DNA of 64,000 nucleotides from Peribacillus simplex NBRC 15720 = DSM 1321 (GTDB lineage Bacteria; Bacillota; Bacilli; Bacillales; DSM-1321), in the NCBI RefSeq assembly GCF_002243645.1, contig NZ_CP017704.1, positions 1,403,501-1,467,500 on the forward strand, given 5' to 3'. The notes beneath the pieces were generated by a model. It saw only the letters and a program-made list of their open reading frames with translations. It did no database searches and was not told where the DNA came from. How positions within the stretch are numbered: position 1 is the stretch's first letter; each line of letters begins with the position of its first letter. Positions 44,061 through 55,471 of the stretch are shown piece after piece. The position numbers and the translations under genes are program-made.

Positions 44061-44438
44061 TGCTTAAATAAAATCATGGTACTTAAGTCGTTGTGACTGG
44101 ATTCTAAAGTCATTAAATGTTCTTTTTTTACAAGACCATCTTTTCAAGTACTTATGGTTTATGCTTCCCTTTTTCACATGAGCGACCCATCCCTCCTCAT
44201 GGTTGTCGCTGTGCCGCTTCGCCCTCTCTTTATCTCTTAAAACCCCTTCGGACTTATTGACCATTATATTTATATCAATTTTCTTAATTATAAGATTACT
44301 AGGAATTATATAACTTCAAAACAATCTTTTGGAAATATAGATAAATTTACGGATAAAGCATAGAAAAATAAGTTAATTTTATATATCATTGGAGATAGGA
44401 ATTTTCTTATTTTTTACTTTTACTAGAAAGGAATGTTA
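44061..44438. other. 378-bp AT-rich intergenic region
   Basis: I see no supported gene here. A minus-strand frame at 44064-44264 has no ribosome binding site or recognisable product. The right half is very AT-rich and probably contains the promoter for the penicillin-binding protein gene, with AGAAAGG as its ribosome binding site at 44425-44431. Confidence 0.4.
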
Positions 44439-46556
44439 ATGATGGCCAAAGAAAAAAAGAAAAAAACCCCAATTCCTTTCCGACTGAACTTTTTGTTCTT
44501 TTTAATATTCATTTTATTTTCAAGCTTAATAATCCGGCTTGGCATCGTCCAGATCGTGTATGGGGATGATTACCTCCGCGAAGTCGACCGAACGGAAAAC
44601 GATGTGGCCAATACCCCCGTTCCCCGTGGTAAGATGTATGACCGCAACTTGAATCCGGTCGTTGATAATGAGCCACGTAATGCCATCACTTATACGAAAT
44701 ACCCGAATACAAAAACGGCAGATATGGTGAAGACGGCAGAGGTCCTTGCTACCTTGATAGAAAAAGATACTAAAAAGGTAACCCTGCCAGATAAAAAGGA
44801 CTTTTGGATTTTAAAACATCCGAAAGAAGCCGATGCCTTGATTACCAAGGCTGAGAAGAAGAAAGTAATCGAAAAAAAACTAGAGCAAAAAGATTTATAC
44901 AAACTTCAAATGGAACGGGTAACCGATGAAAATATCAAGGAATTCTCCAAGGATGAATTGGAAGTGATCGCCATCTTCCGGGAATTCAATAGTGGCTATG
45001 CCCTCGCACCGTCGATCGTGAAGAATAAAGATGTCACCACTAAGGAATTCGCCAGGGTTAGTGAACATTTGGATGAAATGCCAGGCGTGGACGTAACGAC
45101 GGATTGGGAAAGGACCTATAAGTATGATGAGACCCTCCGCTCGGTTCTTGGCAAGGTCTCTTCTTCCGAAGAAGGCATTCCCAGTGAAAATATTGACTAT
45201 TATCTGGCACGTGACTATACCAGGAATGACCGGGTCGGAAAAAGTTATATCGAAAAACAATATGAAGATGTCCTGCGCGGTCAAAAGACGCGGATTGAAA
45301 ATGTGCTGAGCAAAGGGGAAGTCATCAATACGAATACCCTCACTGAAGGGCAAAGCGGAAAAGACTTGATCCTTACAATTGATATGGAGCTGCAGCAACA
45401 GGTTGAAAAAATCATTGAGAGAGAATTGTACAGAACTAAGGCTAGGGGAAATACCTACTTATTGGATCGTGCCTTCGTCGTTTTAATGGACCCGAATACA
45501 GGCGAGGTGCTTACGATGGCTGGCAGGCAATACGGCCGCAACAGTGAAACCGGATTGACCGAAATGAAAGATTTCGCCCTTGGAAACATTACGACCTCCT
45601 ATACGATGGGGTCATCTGTTAAAGGGGCAACGGTCTACACGGGCTTTCAGACTGGGGCCATCACACCAGGGTCGGCATTTCATGACCATCCACTTTTCTT
45701 AGCTGGTGCAAATCCCAAAAAATCTTATAGCCCTTTAGGGTATGTAACCGATGTCACCGCTTTAAAGAAATCGTCGAATGTCTATATGTTCATGACGGCA
45801 ATCAAAATTGGCGGTGGGCATTATGTTCCAAATCAGCCGCTAGGAATTAATCGAGAAGCATATGCGATCATGCGAAATCATTTTGCTCAATTCGGATTGG
45901 GTGTACGTACCGGCATAGACCTGCCTAATGAGTCTGTCGGATTTAAAGGAATAGATACTACAACAGACGGATTGCTGCTGGATTTATCGATTGGGCAGTA
46001 TGATACATATACTCCAATGCAATTGGCACAATACGCATCGACGATTGCAAATGGCGGTAAAAGGCTTGAGCCACATATGGTCAGGGAAATCAGGAATCCT
46101 TCTGACCAACACCAAGAATTGGGTAGCGTTTTTAAAACAATGAGTCCCAAAGTGTTAAACGACTTAGGCGGGAAAGACGTTTGGATTCAACGTGTCCAGG
46201 AAGGATTCAGACAGGTTGCCCAGGAGCCAGGCGGGACGGCATATAAATATTTCGGCGGTAAATCTTACCGTGCGGCAGCGAAAACGGGTACTGCCGAAGC
46301 CTTTTACGACGGACCGCGAAGAAATCAATATAGTGAACCAGTCCCGACTATCAATCTAACACTTGCAGGTTATGCACCTCACAATAATCCGGAAGTGGCA
46401 TTCTCTGTCGTCGTGCCATGGGTGTATCAAGGCAAGCCCTCTGATGATATCAACAAACGTATCGGGCGGGACGTAATGGACGCCTACTTTAAATTGAAGG
46501 AAAAAAGAGCAAAAGGTGAATCTGATGCAGATAAGGCAGTAGAAAGCACCCAATGA
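44439..46556 (+). CDS. Class B penicillin-binding protein (transpeptidase), PbpA/PbpH type
   Basis: A 705-residue membrane-anchored D,D-transpeptidase that cross-links peptidoglycan. A basic N-terminus is followed by one membrane anchor (LFFLIFILFSSLIIRLGIV, about residues 17-35) and a dimerisation domain with VPRGKMYDRNLN. In the transpeptidase domain SxxK is SSVK in TMGSSVKGATVY near residue 395. SxN is SSN in KKSSNVYM near 445, and KTG is AKTGTAE near 610. Three closely spaced ATG codons are possible starts. B. subtilis PBP2A and PbpH, which serve side-wall elongation, are closest in size; which of them this is cannot be told. Confidence 0.9.
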   Translation: MMAKEKKKKTPIPFRLNFLFFLIFILFSSLIIRLGIVQIVYGDDYLREVDRTENDVANTPVPRGKMYDRNLNPVVDNEPRNAITYTKYPNTKTADMVKTAEVLATLIEKDTKKVTLPDKKDFWILKHPKEADALITKAEKKKVIEKKLEQKDLYKLQMERVTDENIKEFSKDELEVIAIFREFNSGYALAPSIVKNKDVTTKEFARVSEHLDEMPGVDVTTDWERTYKYDETLRSVLGKVSSSEEGIPSENIDYYLARDYTRNDRVGKSYIEKQYEDVLRGQKTRIENVLSKGEVINTNTLTEGQSGKDLILTIDMELQQQVEKIIERELYRTKARGNTYLLDRAFVVLMDPNTGEVLTMAGRQYGRNSETGLTEMKDFALGNITTSYTMGSSVKGATVYTGFQTGAITPGSAFHDHPLFLAGANPKKSYSPLGYVTDVTALKKSSNVYMFMTAIKIGGGHYVPNQPLGINREAYAIMRNHFAQFGLGVRTGIDLPNESVGFKGIDTTTDGLLLDLSIGQYDTYTPMQLAQYASTIANGGKRLEPHMVREIRNPSDQHQELGSVFKTMSPKVLNDLGGKDVWIQRVQEGFRQVAQEPGGTAYKYFGGKSYRAAAKTGTAEAFYDGPRRNQYSEPVPTINLTLAGYAPHNNPEVAFSVVVPWVYQGKPSDDINKRIGRDVMDAYFKLKEKRAKGESDADKAVESTQ

Positions 46557-46563
46557 TGTTTAC

Positions 46564-46602
46564 AAAAAAAGGCCTGCTCAATATACGAGCAAGCCTTTTT
46601 TG
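46564..46602. terminator. Bidirectional terminator
   Basis: AAAAAAGGC-TGCTC and GAGCAAGCCTTTTTT arms pair between convergent genes, with T and A runs on both flanks. Confidence 0.85.
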
Positions 46603-46611
46603 ATGCTTCCT

Positions 46612-47079
46612 TTATTCAAGCTTTTGAACGAATTCCTTATAAAGAGCTCTGAGTGCATCTCCCCTGCTGATGATGCCGACGACTTTATCATTTTTGTCCA
46701 CGACGGGGATTTTCTTGAAATGATGCTTGGAAAGGACCTTTATCAATTCATCTAACGGATCTTCGGGGGAAAGCTTTGTTATCCTTTTATTTTTAATGAT
46801 TTGTGAGACTTTATCATGCATTTTGGATGTAACCTTTTCATCCAACACTTCACCGGGAAGAACCGTAATGTAGGTGAAATATCCCATGATGGCTTCCTCA
46901 GCAGGTGTCAAATAACGGAGGATATCCCCGTCCGTCACCATTCCCAATAGCTTATCTTGTTCATCCACAACGGGGACCCCGCCCACTTTATTTTCGATTA
47001 AGATCCGCAGAATTTCCTTTAATGTAAAATCAGGACGGGCTACGTAGACTTCCCTTATCATGAAATCCTTAACTAACAT
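46612..47079 (-). CDS. CBS-domain pair protein
   Basis: A 155-residue cytoplasmic protein made of two CBS motifs: MIREVYVARPDFTLKEILRI to LLGMVTDGDILRYL (residues 7-57), and KRITKLSPEDPLDELIKVL to VVGIISRGDALRAL (about 98-147). Such pairs bind adenine nucleotides and often regulate partner proteins. No effector domain is fused. Start follows AAGGGGTGG. It lies next to glpK on the same strand, 65 bases apart; a functional link is not established. Confidence 0.85.
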   Translation of the reverse strand: MLVKDFMIREVYVARPDFTLKEILRILIENKVGGVPVVDEQDKLLGMVTDGDILRYLTPAEEAIMGYFTYITVLPGEVLDEKVTSKMHDKVSQIIKNKRITKLSPEDPLDELIKVLSKHHFKKIPVVDKNDKVVGIISRGDALRALYKEFVQKLE

Positions 47080-47147
47080 ATTACCACCCCTTTTTTAAGT
47101 TTGTACGTTCTGTATTCATCTCTCCTCTATTAATACCCTTACTTACT

Positions 47148-48656
<1,509 letters not shown>

Positions 48657-48828
48657 TTAAGAAAAGGTTCATTCCCGCTTAAGTGTCATGCTGTTTTTCT
48701 TCCTACATTTTACTAGATATACCCGTGAAAACAAAAAATATATAAATTACGGCGAAAAATTGAAAAATATTGGCAGGTTAAGAGTTTATCTTTTACAATG
48801 AAAATAAGATTGATAGGAGGAATGGAAA

Positions 48829-49620
48829 ATGAATAACCATGAAATAGATTTTAAATTATATGGAGATGACATGCAGTTTGTTGAAGTGGAATTGGATCCT
48901 CAGGAAACGGTAATTGCCGAAGCTGGAAGTTTAATGATGATGGAAGATCAAATCAAGATGGAAACCATCTTTGGCGATGGGTCTTCGAATGGTGACAGCG
49001 GAATGATGGGTAAGCTATTCGGTGCCGGGAAACGGCTCCTTACTGGTGAGAGTCTTTTCATGACGGCTTTTACGAATGAAGGACGAGATAAAAAACATGT
49101 TTCATTCGCCTCGCCTTATCCAGGTAAAATCATTCCGATGGATTTAAGCGAGCTCGGCGGGAAAATCATTTGTCAAAAAGACGCATTCCTGGCGGCAGCG
49201 AAAGGCGTTTCAGTCGGAATTGAGTTTCAAAGAAAGATAGGGGCAGGCTTCTTTGGCGGTGAAGGCTTCATCATGCAAAAACTTGAAGGAGATGGAATGA
49301 CCTTCGTTCATGCCGGCGGCACGATCCATAAAAAAGAATTGGCTGCAGGAGAGATATTACGCGTCGATACAGGATGTTTAGTAGCAATGACTAGCGGGGT
49401 AGATTATAATATTGAAGCTGTAAAAGGCGTGAAAACCGCTTTATTCGGAGGCGAAGGTTTATTCTTTGCAACATTAAAAGGACCCGGAACCGTCTGGGTG
49501 CAATCTTTGCCATTCAGCCGGCTTGCAAGCCGGGTATTTGCTGCAGCGCCGCAAAATGGAGGATCCTCCGAAGAAGGCAGCGTAGCTAGAGGCTTATTCA
49601 ATTTATTCAACGATAAATAA
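48829..49620 (+). CDS. AIM24/TIGR00266 family protein
   Basis: A 263-residue beta-rich protein of the AIM24 family of unknown role. Recognised by [19 protein letters not shown] near residue 20, the [12 protein letters not shown] segment near 80, [15 protein letters not shown] near 95, and the glycine-rich [19 protein letters not shown] near 207. No signal peptide or membrane segment. A strong AGGAGG precedes the ATG. Next to it on the same strand is a small ORF of unknown function. Confidence 0.85.
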   Translation: MNNHEIDFKLYGDDMQFVEVELDPQETVIAEAGSLMMMEDQIKMETIFGDGSSNGDSGMMGKLFGAGKRLLTGESLFMTAFTNEGRDKKHVSFASPYPGKIIPMDLSELGGKIICQKDAFLAAAKGVSVGIEFQRKIGAGFFGGEGFIMQKLEGDGMTFVHAGGTIHKKELAAGEILRVDTGCLVAMTSGVDYNIEAVKGVKTALFGGEGLFFATLKGPGTVWVQSLPFSRLASRVFAAAPQNGGSSEEGSVARGLFNLFNDK

Positions 49621-49684
49621 GAACCGGACCAATGGCTGCCATCATGGCAGTCATTGATCTCTTTTGAAAAGGATGGGTAGCTAC

Positions 49685-49915
49685 ATGCAGCTTGTTAAGT
49701 GGTCCTACATGAGACGCTATAATATCAAGGCAATTTTTGATCAATTTCCGAATTCGCCTGTTATTTTCCGAAAAATAAGTGATTACTATTTTGTTTATAC
49801 CATTCACTGGACAGCTGCCGATGGCCCAATCGGCATAAAAGAGCTTGAAGAAATGGAACAGTTGCTCAACCGTGAACTCGGGACTGAACTGCAATATCTT
49901 TATCGAAAAAAATGA
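49685..49915 (+). CDS. Small protein of unknown function
   Basis: A 76-residue protein if started at ATG 49685; longer frames start at 49664 or 49673, and AAAGGATG is the only ribosome-binding-like site. Sequence phrases: MRRYNIKAIFDQFPNSPVIF, HWTAADGPIGIKELEEM and the basic end YLYRKK. It overlaps nothing and ends three bases before the convergent SDR gene. I do not recognise the family. Confidence 0.5.
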   Translation: MQLVKWSYMRRYNIKAIFDQFPNSPVIFRKISDYYFVYTIHWTAADGPIGIKELEEMEQLLNRELGTELQYLYRKK

Positions 49916-49917
49916 GA

Positions 49918-50667
49918 TTACTCCTCGTACATCATTTTTCTTGTCATGCCTCCATCGACGATAAGATCCGCACCCGTAACGAAATCATTTTCCGATGCCG
50001 TCAAATAAAGACAGGCCCTTGCAATATCTTCAGGTTTGCCAACCCGATTGGAAAAATGCTGCTGGTGATCTTTATCCCTCAGCGATTCATAATCTCGCGT
50101 TTCAATCCATCCCGGAGAAATCGAATTGACCGTAATTTTCTCTTTTCCTAAAGAAGCGGCAAGTGCATGTGTCAGTGCTTTGATCCCCCCTTTTGTCGCT
50201 GCATAGGATTCCGAATCAGGCTCAGACATCATCGCTCTGGTTGATGCCAAATTGATGATTGCACCTCCCGTTTCATTTTTCCGCATCGATTCTGCCGCAG
50301 CCCGGGAACAAAGGAAAACACTGCGCAAATTCGTATTCATCATATCGTCCCATTCCTCAATCGTCAGGTCATAAAGCGATTTGAATAATGCCTTTCCTGC
50401 ATTATTGATTAATATATCAATGGTCTTATATGTTTTTAGAGTTATATCCATCAAATGTTGGATGTCAGCTTCCTTGCGTACATCCGTTTTGACGAATATG
50501 GCTTCATGACCGTTACTTTTGAGCTCTTCCACATACAGCTGACCTTCCCGCTCGTCCAAATCTGCGAGAACGACTGAAGCGCCGCTTTCTGCATATCCCT
50601 TTGCCACGCCTCTCCCTATACCATTCGAAGCGCCTGTTACAATCACCGTTTTATTTTTGAAACCCAT
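49918..50667 (-). CDS. Classical SDR oxidoreductase
   Basis: A 249-residue NAD(P)-dependent short-chain dehydrogenase. The cofactor motif TGASNGIG spans residues 11-18, and LADLDERE after strand 2 suggests NAD preference. NNAGKALF is near 89, the catalytic Ser in INLASTRAM, and YAATKGG gives the YxxxK pair near 155. The C-terminus has GADLIVDGGM. Substrate unknown; glucose dehydrogenase-like and 3-oxoacyl reductase-like enzymes share this pattern. Confidence 0.85.
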   Translation of the reverse strand: MGFKNKTVIVTGASNGIGRGVAKGYAESGASVVLADLDEREGQLYVEELKSNGHEAIFVKTDVRKEADIQHLMDITLKTYKTIDILINNAGKALFKSLYDLTIEEWDDMMNTNLRSVFLCSRAAAESMRKNETGGAIINLASTRAMMSEPDSESYAATKGGIKALTHALAASLGKEKITVNSISPGWIETRDYESLRDKDHQQHFSNRVGKPEDIARACLYLTASENDFVTGADLIVDGGMTRKMMYEE

Positions 50668-50888
50668 TTTCCCATCCTCACTTTCATAGATTTGTCCCTA
50701 TCATAATATCCAATTCGCTTCACTTCAAACAATTTCCTATCATCAATAACCTGCAGGACCCTTATATTTCTCTAGCTGCCCTAAAGTGATGTATGATAGA
50801 TAGTAACAGCAAGAATGAACCAGAGTGAACGGCAATCCGCTATTATCTTTCTTACGGTGTAAAAAACTTATATTGGAGGAATGTAAAA

Positions 50889-51191
50889 ATGGACTTATTA
50901 AAAAATGTGTTTTCTTTAGGATTAGGTGCTGCCGCTGCTACAAAAGAGCAAATTGAAAAAGCAGTGGACTCTCTTGTCAAAAAAGGCGATATCAGCAAAG
51001 AAGACTCCAAGGTCCTTTTGAAGCAATGGGTCGAAAAAGGGGAACAAGCCCAAAAGCAGCTGGATGATTCCGTCAAGGCCAAAGTCAATCAAGCGCTCAA
51101 TGGCCTAAACTTGGCAACTAAAGAAGAAGTTCAGGAATTGGAGCGCCGTATCGTAATTTTGGAGAAACAAAACCAAAACTTACAATCGTGA
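50889..51191 (+). CDS. Phasin-like / PHA synthesis regulator-type protein
   Basis: A 100-residue helical protein. The N-terminus MDLLKNVFSLGLGAAAATKE is amphipathic or hydrophobic; the middle KAVDSLVKKGDISKEDSK is typical of the polyhydroxyalkanoate-regulator phasin family, and the C-terminus RRIVILEKQNQNLQ predicts a coiled coil. No PHA synthase gene is present nearby, so a role on polyester granules is not supported by context. It is 14 bases upstream of an AarF kinase gene and surely co-transcribed. Confidence 0.75.
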   Translation: MDLLKNVFSLGLGAAAATKEQIEKAVDSLVKKGDISKEDSKVLLKQWVEKGEQAQKQLDDSVKAKVNQALNGLNLATKEEVQELERRIVILEKQNQNLQS

Positions 51192-51205
51192 CAGGAGGTA
51201 CTTGA

Positions 51206-52876
51206 ATGTTTCGCAAGCGACTGAAACACGCACATCGTTACCAGGAAATCATTAATGCCTTCTTGAAAAATGGTTTCGGTTACTTCATCTATCGCCTCGG
51301 ATTATCCGAGAGCAAAGCGGGATCGAAACTCCAACCCGATGAAAACCTGAACCTCCGCTCAATCGGAGAGCGGCTGCATACGATATTACAAAGCTTGGGA
51401 CCTACATTCATTAAACTTGGTCAGATTGCTAGTACGAGGCGTGATTTCGTTCCGGACGAAATCGTCCGCGAACTTGAAAAGCTACAGGACCAGGTCACCC
51501 CATTTCCATTTGATAGGGTTCGCAAAATTGTTGAAGCAGAATTGGGTGATTCTTTGGAAAACATTTTTCTTGAATTCCATGAAAAACCACTGGCAACCGC
51601 TTCGATTGGGCAGGTCCATACGGCACGGCTTCCGTCGCAGGAAGTCGTAGCAATCAAAGTGCAGCGGCCCGATATTCTGCCGACTGTGGAAACAGATTTG
51701 GAAATTCTCGACGATTTGGCAAGACTTATGGAAGCACGGATATCTTGGGCAAGACGCTACCAAATAAGAAAAATGATTGATGAATTCGCTAAATCACTCC
51801 GCGCAGAACTCGATTATAACTCCGAGGGTCGAAACGGGGAAAGAATAGCCAAGCAATTCATCGATGATCAAGGGTTTAAGGTACCGAGGATCCATTGGGA
51901 GTATTCCACAAAAAGGGTCCTGACGATGGATTTCATTCAAGGAATTAAGATCAATCATTATAAACAGCTTGATGATGAAGGGTATGATCGCCGGCAAATC
52001 GCGGAAAGATTAGCGAACTCCATGCTACATCAAATATTGATCGATGGCTTTTACCACGGAGATCCCCACCCAGGCAATATCCTCATTTTGCCTGGGAATG
52101 TCGTCGCACTTATGGATTTCGGAATGGTGGGACGTTTGGAGGAAGAAACGAAGTATCAGTTCGCCTCGCTTGTCATCAATCTGAAACGCGGAAGCACTAA
52201 TGGATTGATCAAGACGCTTTCAGATATGGGCCTCCTGACGGACGAAATCGATATGGCCCCATTAAAGGGGGATATTGATGAACTGCGAAATAAATACTAT
52301 GATATCCCATTGAGCCAAATCAGCTTAGGCGGAGCAGTCAATGACCTGTTCACGGTTGCCAATCGGCACCAAGTCCAAATCCCTCCCGAATTCACGATGC
52401 TCGGCAAAGCTCTGCTTACCATGGAGGCGATTGTCGAAGGACTAGATCCGAACTTCAGCATTATGAAGGCAGCTGAACCTTTTGGGGAAAGGCTTTTTAA
52501 GGAACGCTACAATCCAAAAAATATTGCGAAGAACGCCTGGAATCAATTCATCGAGTCTGCTGAAGCCATTGCCGAACTACCCAAGGATATCAGGGAAGTA
52601 ACAGGTATCATTAAAAAAGGGAAATTGCGGCTCGATATCAATATTCCTGAACTTCAAGTTTTTTTACATAAGCTAGATCAAATCTCGAACCGGCTGTCTT
52701 TCAGTATTATCCTGCTTGCATTCAGCATAATCATGGTCGGTCTCATTATCGGCTCTGCAATAGGCGGGGAAACCTTGATTCTTTGGAAAATACCGGTTAT
52801 CGAAATTGGATTTGTCGTCGCAACCCTGATGTTCTTACTTATGCTCTACACCATTTTCAGATCCGGAAAAATGTAA
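51206..52876 (+). CDS. AarF/ABC1/UbiB family kinase-like protein
   Basis: A 556-residue atypical kinase. Motifs in order: KLGQIASTR (the KxGQ family motif, near 71), ATASIGQVHTA near 130 (Ala-rich nucleotide loop), VAIKVQRP near 148, GDPHPGNILIL near 285, and LMDFGMVGRL near 302. Two membrane segments close the C-terminus (FSIILLAFSIIMVGLIIGSA and IGFVVATLMFLLMLYTIF). UbiB proteins support isoprenoid quinone synthesis; as a Gram-positive organism of this kind makes menaquinone, the exact role is open. Start follows AGGAGGT. Confidence 0.9.
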   Translation: MFRKRLKHAHRYQEIINAFLKNGFGYFIYRLGLSESKAGSKLQPDENLNLRSIGERLHTILQSLGPTFIKLGQIASTRRDFVPDEIVRELEKLQDQVTPFPFDRVRKIVEAELGDSLENIFLEFHEKPLATASIGQVHTARLPSQEVVAIKVQRPDILPTVETDLEILDDLARLMEARISWARRYQIRKMIDEFAKSLRAELDYNSEGRNGERIAKQFIDDQGFKVPRIHWEYSTKRVLTMDFIQGIKINHYKQLDDEGYDRRQIAERLANSMLHQILIDGFYHGDPHPGNILILPGNVVALMDFGMVGRLEEETKYQFASLVINLKRGSTNGLIKTLSDMGLLTDEIDMAPLKGDIDELRNKYYDIPLSQISLGGAVNDLFTVANRHQVQIPPEFTMLGKALLTMEAIVEGLDPNFSIMKAAEPFGERLFKERYNPKNIAKNAWNQFIESAEAIAELPKDIREVTGIIKKGKLRLDINIPELQVFLHKLDQISNRLSFSIILLAFSIIMVGLIIGSAIGGETLILWKIPVIEIGFVVATLMFLLMLYTIFRSGKM

Positions 52877-52929
52877 ACTTACGAATAAGGGGTTCGGATT
52901 GGTTTCATCCCGAACCATGAAACGTTTTT

Positions 52930-53045
52930 TTGTGGGTTTATGAAATTTGAGCATTGCCTCCAGGCACTATCTTTCCGCGGGCGGTCCGCCCTCGGCGCTA
53001 CTGTTGGCGGAAAGGGAGCGGATTTCTGAAAACAAGTTTGCCTAC
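52930..53045. repeat. Degenerate dispersed repeat, copy 2
   Basis: It shares with 5650-5810 the blocks ATGAAATTTG and GGCGGAAAGGGAG followed by GGATTTC and GAAA. The GC-rich middle is arranged as an imperfect palindrome (CCGCGGGCGGTCCGCCC region). The piece with GTTTGCCT near 53037 is inverted relative to copy 1. Intergenic, after the AarF gene. Confidence 0.5.
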
Positions 53046-53051
53046 AATATG

Positions 53052-53087
53052 AAGGGAAACCCCATTAGTAAGGGGTTCCCCTTTTTT
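53052..53087. terminator. Bidirectional terminator
   Basis: AAGGGAAACCCC and GGGGTTCCCCTT form a stem followed by six T on the plus strand, between convergent genes. Confidence 0.85.
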
Positions 53088-53093
53088 ATGATT

Positions 53094-54026
53094 TCATTGG
53101 TTATTTATCCGACGTTCATATGAAACAGCATACGCACTATGGCGAAAATGCAAGATTCGGTCTTCCGAGCACTCGATTCCTTCAGGTATATTGGTTGGAT
53201 CAAACATTAAATGATCTTTAAACACTTCCGATTTTTTGGAGACCTTTAAATGCCCGATCGTGATTACCTGTTTATCTTCCGACCAAGCTGTGGTCGGATC
53301 GTCAGTCGGGTCATTTTCCCCTCCTATTTGTATGTTCAATTTAAAGCCCAACGGACCTTGCTTGAGCCTCTCTTCCATTTCTTCATCCAGATACTCTGGC
53401 GAATGCTTGGCTACCTCCCTTTTTTCTAGCATACTAAGGCCGGCATCAGGTACCCACTCATACTTAATGGCCTGCCGCCTTCCTTCCGCGTTAATGAAAT
53501 AGAATGCATGTATGGAGTAATATTGACACGTTGAGAAACTGGCTGGAGAACGCATTTCTTTAAGCATTTGCAGGCTTGCCTTGCTTTCAGGGTATTGCCA
53601 CAGGATTTTTGCAAGCTCTTTCAGATTGGGGAAACCCTCTTTTGCAGATTTGAAAAAGTCAGCAATATCAACAAACGCTTCCGGTGTTTTCGCAAAGAAT
53701 AACGGAATGGTCACAGTAATAAGATCTGACACCTCTCCATTCGGCAATTGAAACTTGACGGCCATGCCCTTTACAGGGGAAATGGCATCAGGATGGCTTG
53801 GAATCGGCGAGCTATTTGAAAACCGAATGATCACCGGCACGGCTTCATTCTGAAGATGCGAAGCCACCGTTAATGAGGACGCTTTTCCGTTTGGAGTAAA
53901 AACTCCCTCATAAACATATCCCCTTGCATGCGCACGCCGATAACCAGGATGTGTTCCAGCTACATTTTCAATCACATTGACTGCTTCTCTTGCTAGTTCA
54001 GGTTTAAAGTCGTCAGTGCCTTCCAT
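53094..54026 (-). CDS. Catalase-related (SrpA-like) heme peroxidase family protein
   Basis: A 310-residue protein containing only the catalase core. The distal heme histidine is in RRAHARGYVYEG near residue 33, with RFSNSSPIP near 69 and the heme-ligand Tyr in HSAYAVSYERR at the C-terminus. Ordinary catalases are far longer, so this is the minimal catalase-related class, some of which are peroxidases. No signal peptide was seen. Start follows GGTGAGG. Not linked to neighbouring genes. Confidence 0.8.
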   Translation of the reverse strand: MEGTDDFKPELAREAVNVIENVAGTHPGYRRAHARGYVYEGVFTPNGKASSLTVASHLQNEAVPVIIRFSNSSPIPSHPDAISPVKGMAVKFQLPNGEVSDLITVTIPLFFAKTPEAFVDIADFFKSAKEGFPNLKELAKILWQYPESKASLQMLKEMRSPASFSTCQYYSIHAFYFINAEGRRQAIKYEWVPDAGLSMLEKREVAKHSPEYLDEEMEERLKQGPLGFKLNIQIGGENDPTDDPTTAWSEDKQVITIGHLKVSKKSEVFKDHLMFDPTNIPEGIECSEDRILHFRHSAYAVSYERRINNQ

Positions 54027-54413
54027 GATACCTCACCCCACCTTTTCAGATTCGAATCCATTATTACATGTACCCCTTATTCCATTAGCTTATTCAGGTT
54101 CTTTCATGAATCCCGAAAGCATTGATCGCTAAAAAACACCTGGAAATATCCAGGCGCTGCACAAATCATGTAATAAAAGTTTTTTCTATATCGCTTTCCA
54201 TTTCGAAGGGAGCTTCGACCGACTCAAAACGCTATTCGACATTTCAATCACGGTAAATTATCCGTTTTATTGAAAAAGAACCAAAACTAAACTTTCTTTC
54301 ATTCAACATGAACAGCAGTGCCATAAGCATTGATATCACAAGTACAAAAGGCAATAGAGAGGATGGTCGATGAAACCCCAAACACTATTATCCGAAAGGA
54401 ATAACATAAATAC
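54027..54413. other. 387-bp intergenic region without a supported gene
   Basis: A short hairpin, CCTGGAAATATCCAGG, lies near 54140. The remaining frames lack ribosome binding sites and look like chance. No clear terminator for the Lrp gene was found. Confidence 0.35.
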
Positions 54414-54842
54414 TCATTCCTGTTCCCGCTCCACCTGTGAAAGGATGACATGGGTAACGGTTGCAGCAAAAGGAATCGTCCGATTGATGAATTCCTCCAC
54501 TTCTTCAAGGCTCTCACTGTGGATTTTCAGCATAAAGCAAGCCTGCCCAGCAATTCGATAACAAAAGTCAACATTCGGCACCTTGGAGATATACTTTTTG
54601 AATTTCTCATATTCCCCATTTTTTATCGTTGCTTCCACGATACACTCAATCGGGAAACCGATCTTTTTATGATCAATCTCGGCAACATACCCTTTAATGA
54701 TCCCGAACGACTCCATTTGACGTACCCGTTCTGCAACGGTGGGGGCGGAAAGGTTTACTTTCTTTGCCAATTCCCTCATGGAAATTCGGCTATTCATCGT
54801 TAATTCAGCAAGGATGCTCTGGTCTTTTTCATCTATTTTCAT
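54414..54842 (-). CDS. Lrp/AsnC family regulator, copy 1
   Basis: A 142-residue DNA-binding regulator. The N-terminal winged HTH spans residues 1-60 (DEKDQSILAELTMNSRISMR, then LAKKVNLSAPTVAERVRQM as recognition helix). The C-terminal RAM domain senses an amino acid (CYRIAGQACFMLKIHSES). Lrp proteins form octamers. It is divergent from an AhpD-like gene, a usual arrangement for autoregulation and control of the neighbour. Confidence 0.9.
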   Translation of the reverse strand: MKIDEKDQSILAELTMNSRISMRELAKKVNLSAPTVAERVRQMESFGIIKGYVAEIDHKKIGFPIECIVEATIKNGEYEKFKKYISKVPNVDFCYRIAGQACFMLKIHSESLEEVEEFINRTIPFAATVTHVILSQVEREQE

Positions 54843-54960
54843 TTTACTATTATTCCCCTTCTTTTCTTTACATTTATTAATTATTCAATCAAAATGATTT
54901 ACAAACGGAATTAATATTCCTGGTTTTTTATATTAGGATTATCTCAAAGGGGAGATGTTC

Positions 54961-55356
54961 ATGACAAGAATAAAAAAATCATCGCAGGGATCCAGTCCGT
55001 TTCAAAGATTATTTCATTCTGAAGATATTTCGCATAAATGGTCGGACCTGTCAGATTGCATATCTGCAGATGGAAAACTTTCAAAGAAGTTAAAGGAAAA
55101 CGTCAGAAGGGTGCTGGCATTCGGTAATGGCTGCTCATACTGTCAGGCAAAAGGGATTCCACTAAAGCCGGAAGATATGAAAGAAAGCTATGCAATCGCC
55201 TTTGCGGAAGTATTCCTCATGCAACGTGAAAAAACGGAGGAAAAGTTTTTCCAAGTATTGAAGGAGGCATTCAGTGATGAAGAGATTTCTGAACTAATGG
55301 CATTCATTTGTTTTACGACGGCCCAGCAATATTTCGGGGCTTTGATGGATTTATAA
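54961..55356 (+). CDS. AhpD/CMD-like CxxC protein
   Basis: A 131-residue helical protein with the motif GNGCSYCQAKGIP near residue 62. This is the CxxC redox/nucleophile site of the AhpD or carboxymuconolactone decarboxylase-like family. The typical following His (CxxCxxxH) is not found. Start at 54961 follows AAGGGGAG. Divergent from Lrp copy 1, so probably its target. Substrate unknown. Confidence 0.7.
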   Translation: MTRIKKSSQGSSPFQRLFHSEDISHKWSDLSDCISADGKLSKKLKENVRRVLAFGNGCSYCQAKGIPLKPEDMKESYAIAFAEVFLMQREKTEEKFFQVLKEAFSDEEISELMAFICFTTAQQYFGALMDL

Positions 55357-55363
55357 CAACGCA

Positions 55364-55399
55364 AAAAAAGGAACAGGCATTCCGCCTCGTTCCTTTTTG
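55364..55399 (+). terminator. Terminator of the AhpD-like gene
   Basis: AAAAAGGAAC and GTTCCTTTTT arms form the stem and T run. Confidence 0.75.
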
Positions 55400-55471
55400 T
55401 AAAGAAACCCAGATTCCAATCTTCATTAGTCTCCGTCCGAACCCATTTACCAGGATCAGTTGAGCTACCAC

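Noticed and set aside
44064..44264. 66-codon minus-strand frame
   Set aside because: No ribosome binding site, no recognisable motif, and composition rich in basic residues as expected from a chance frame.
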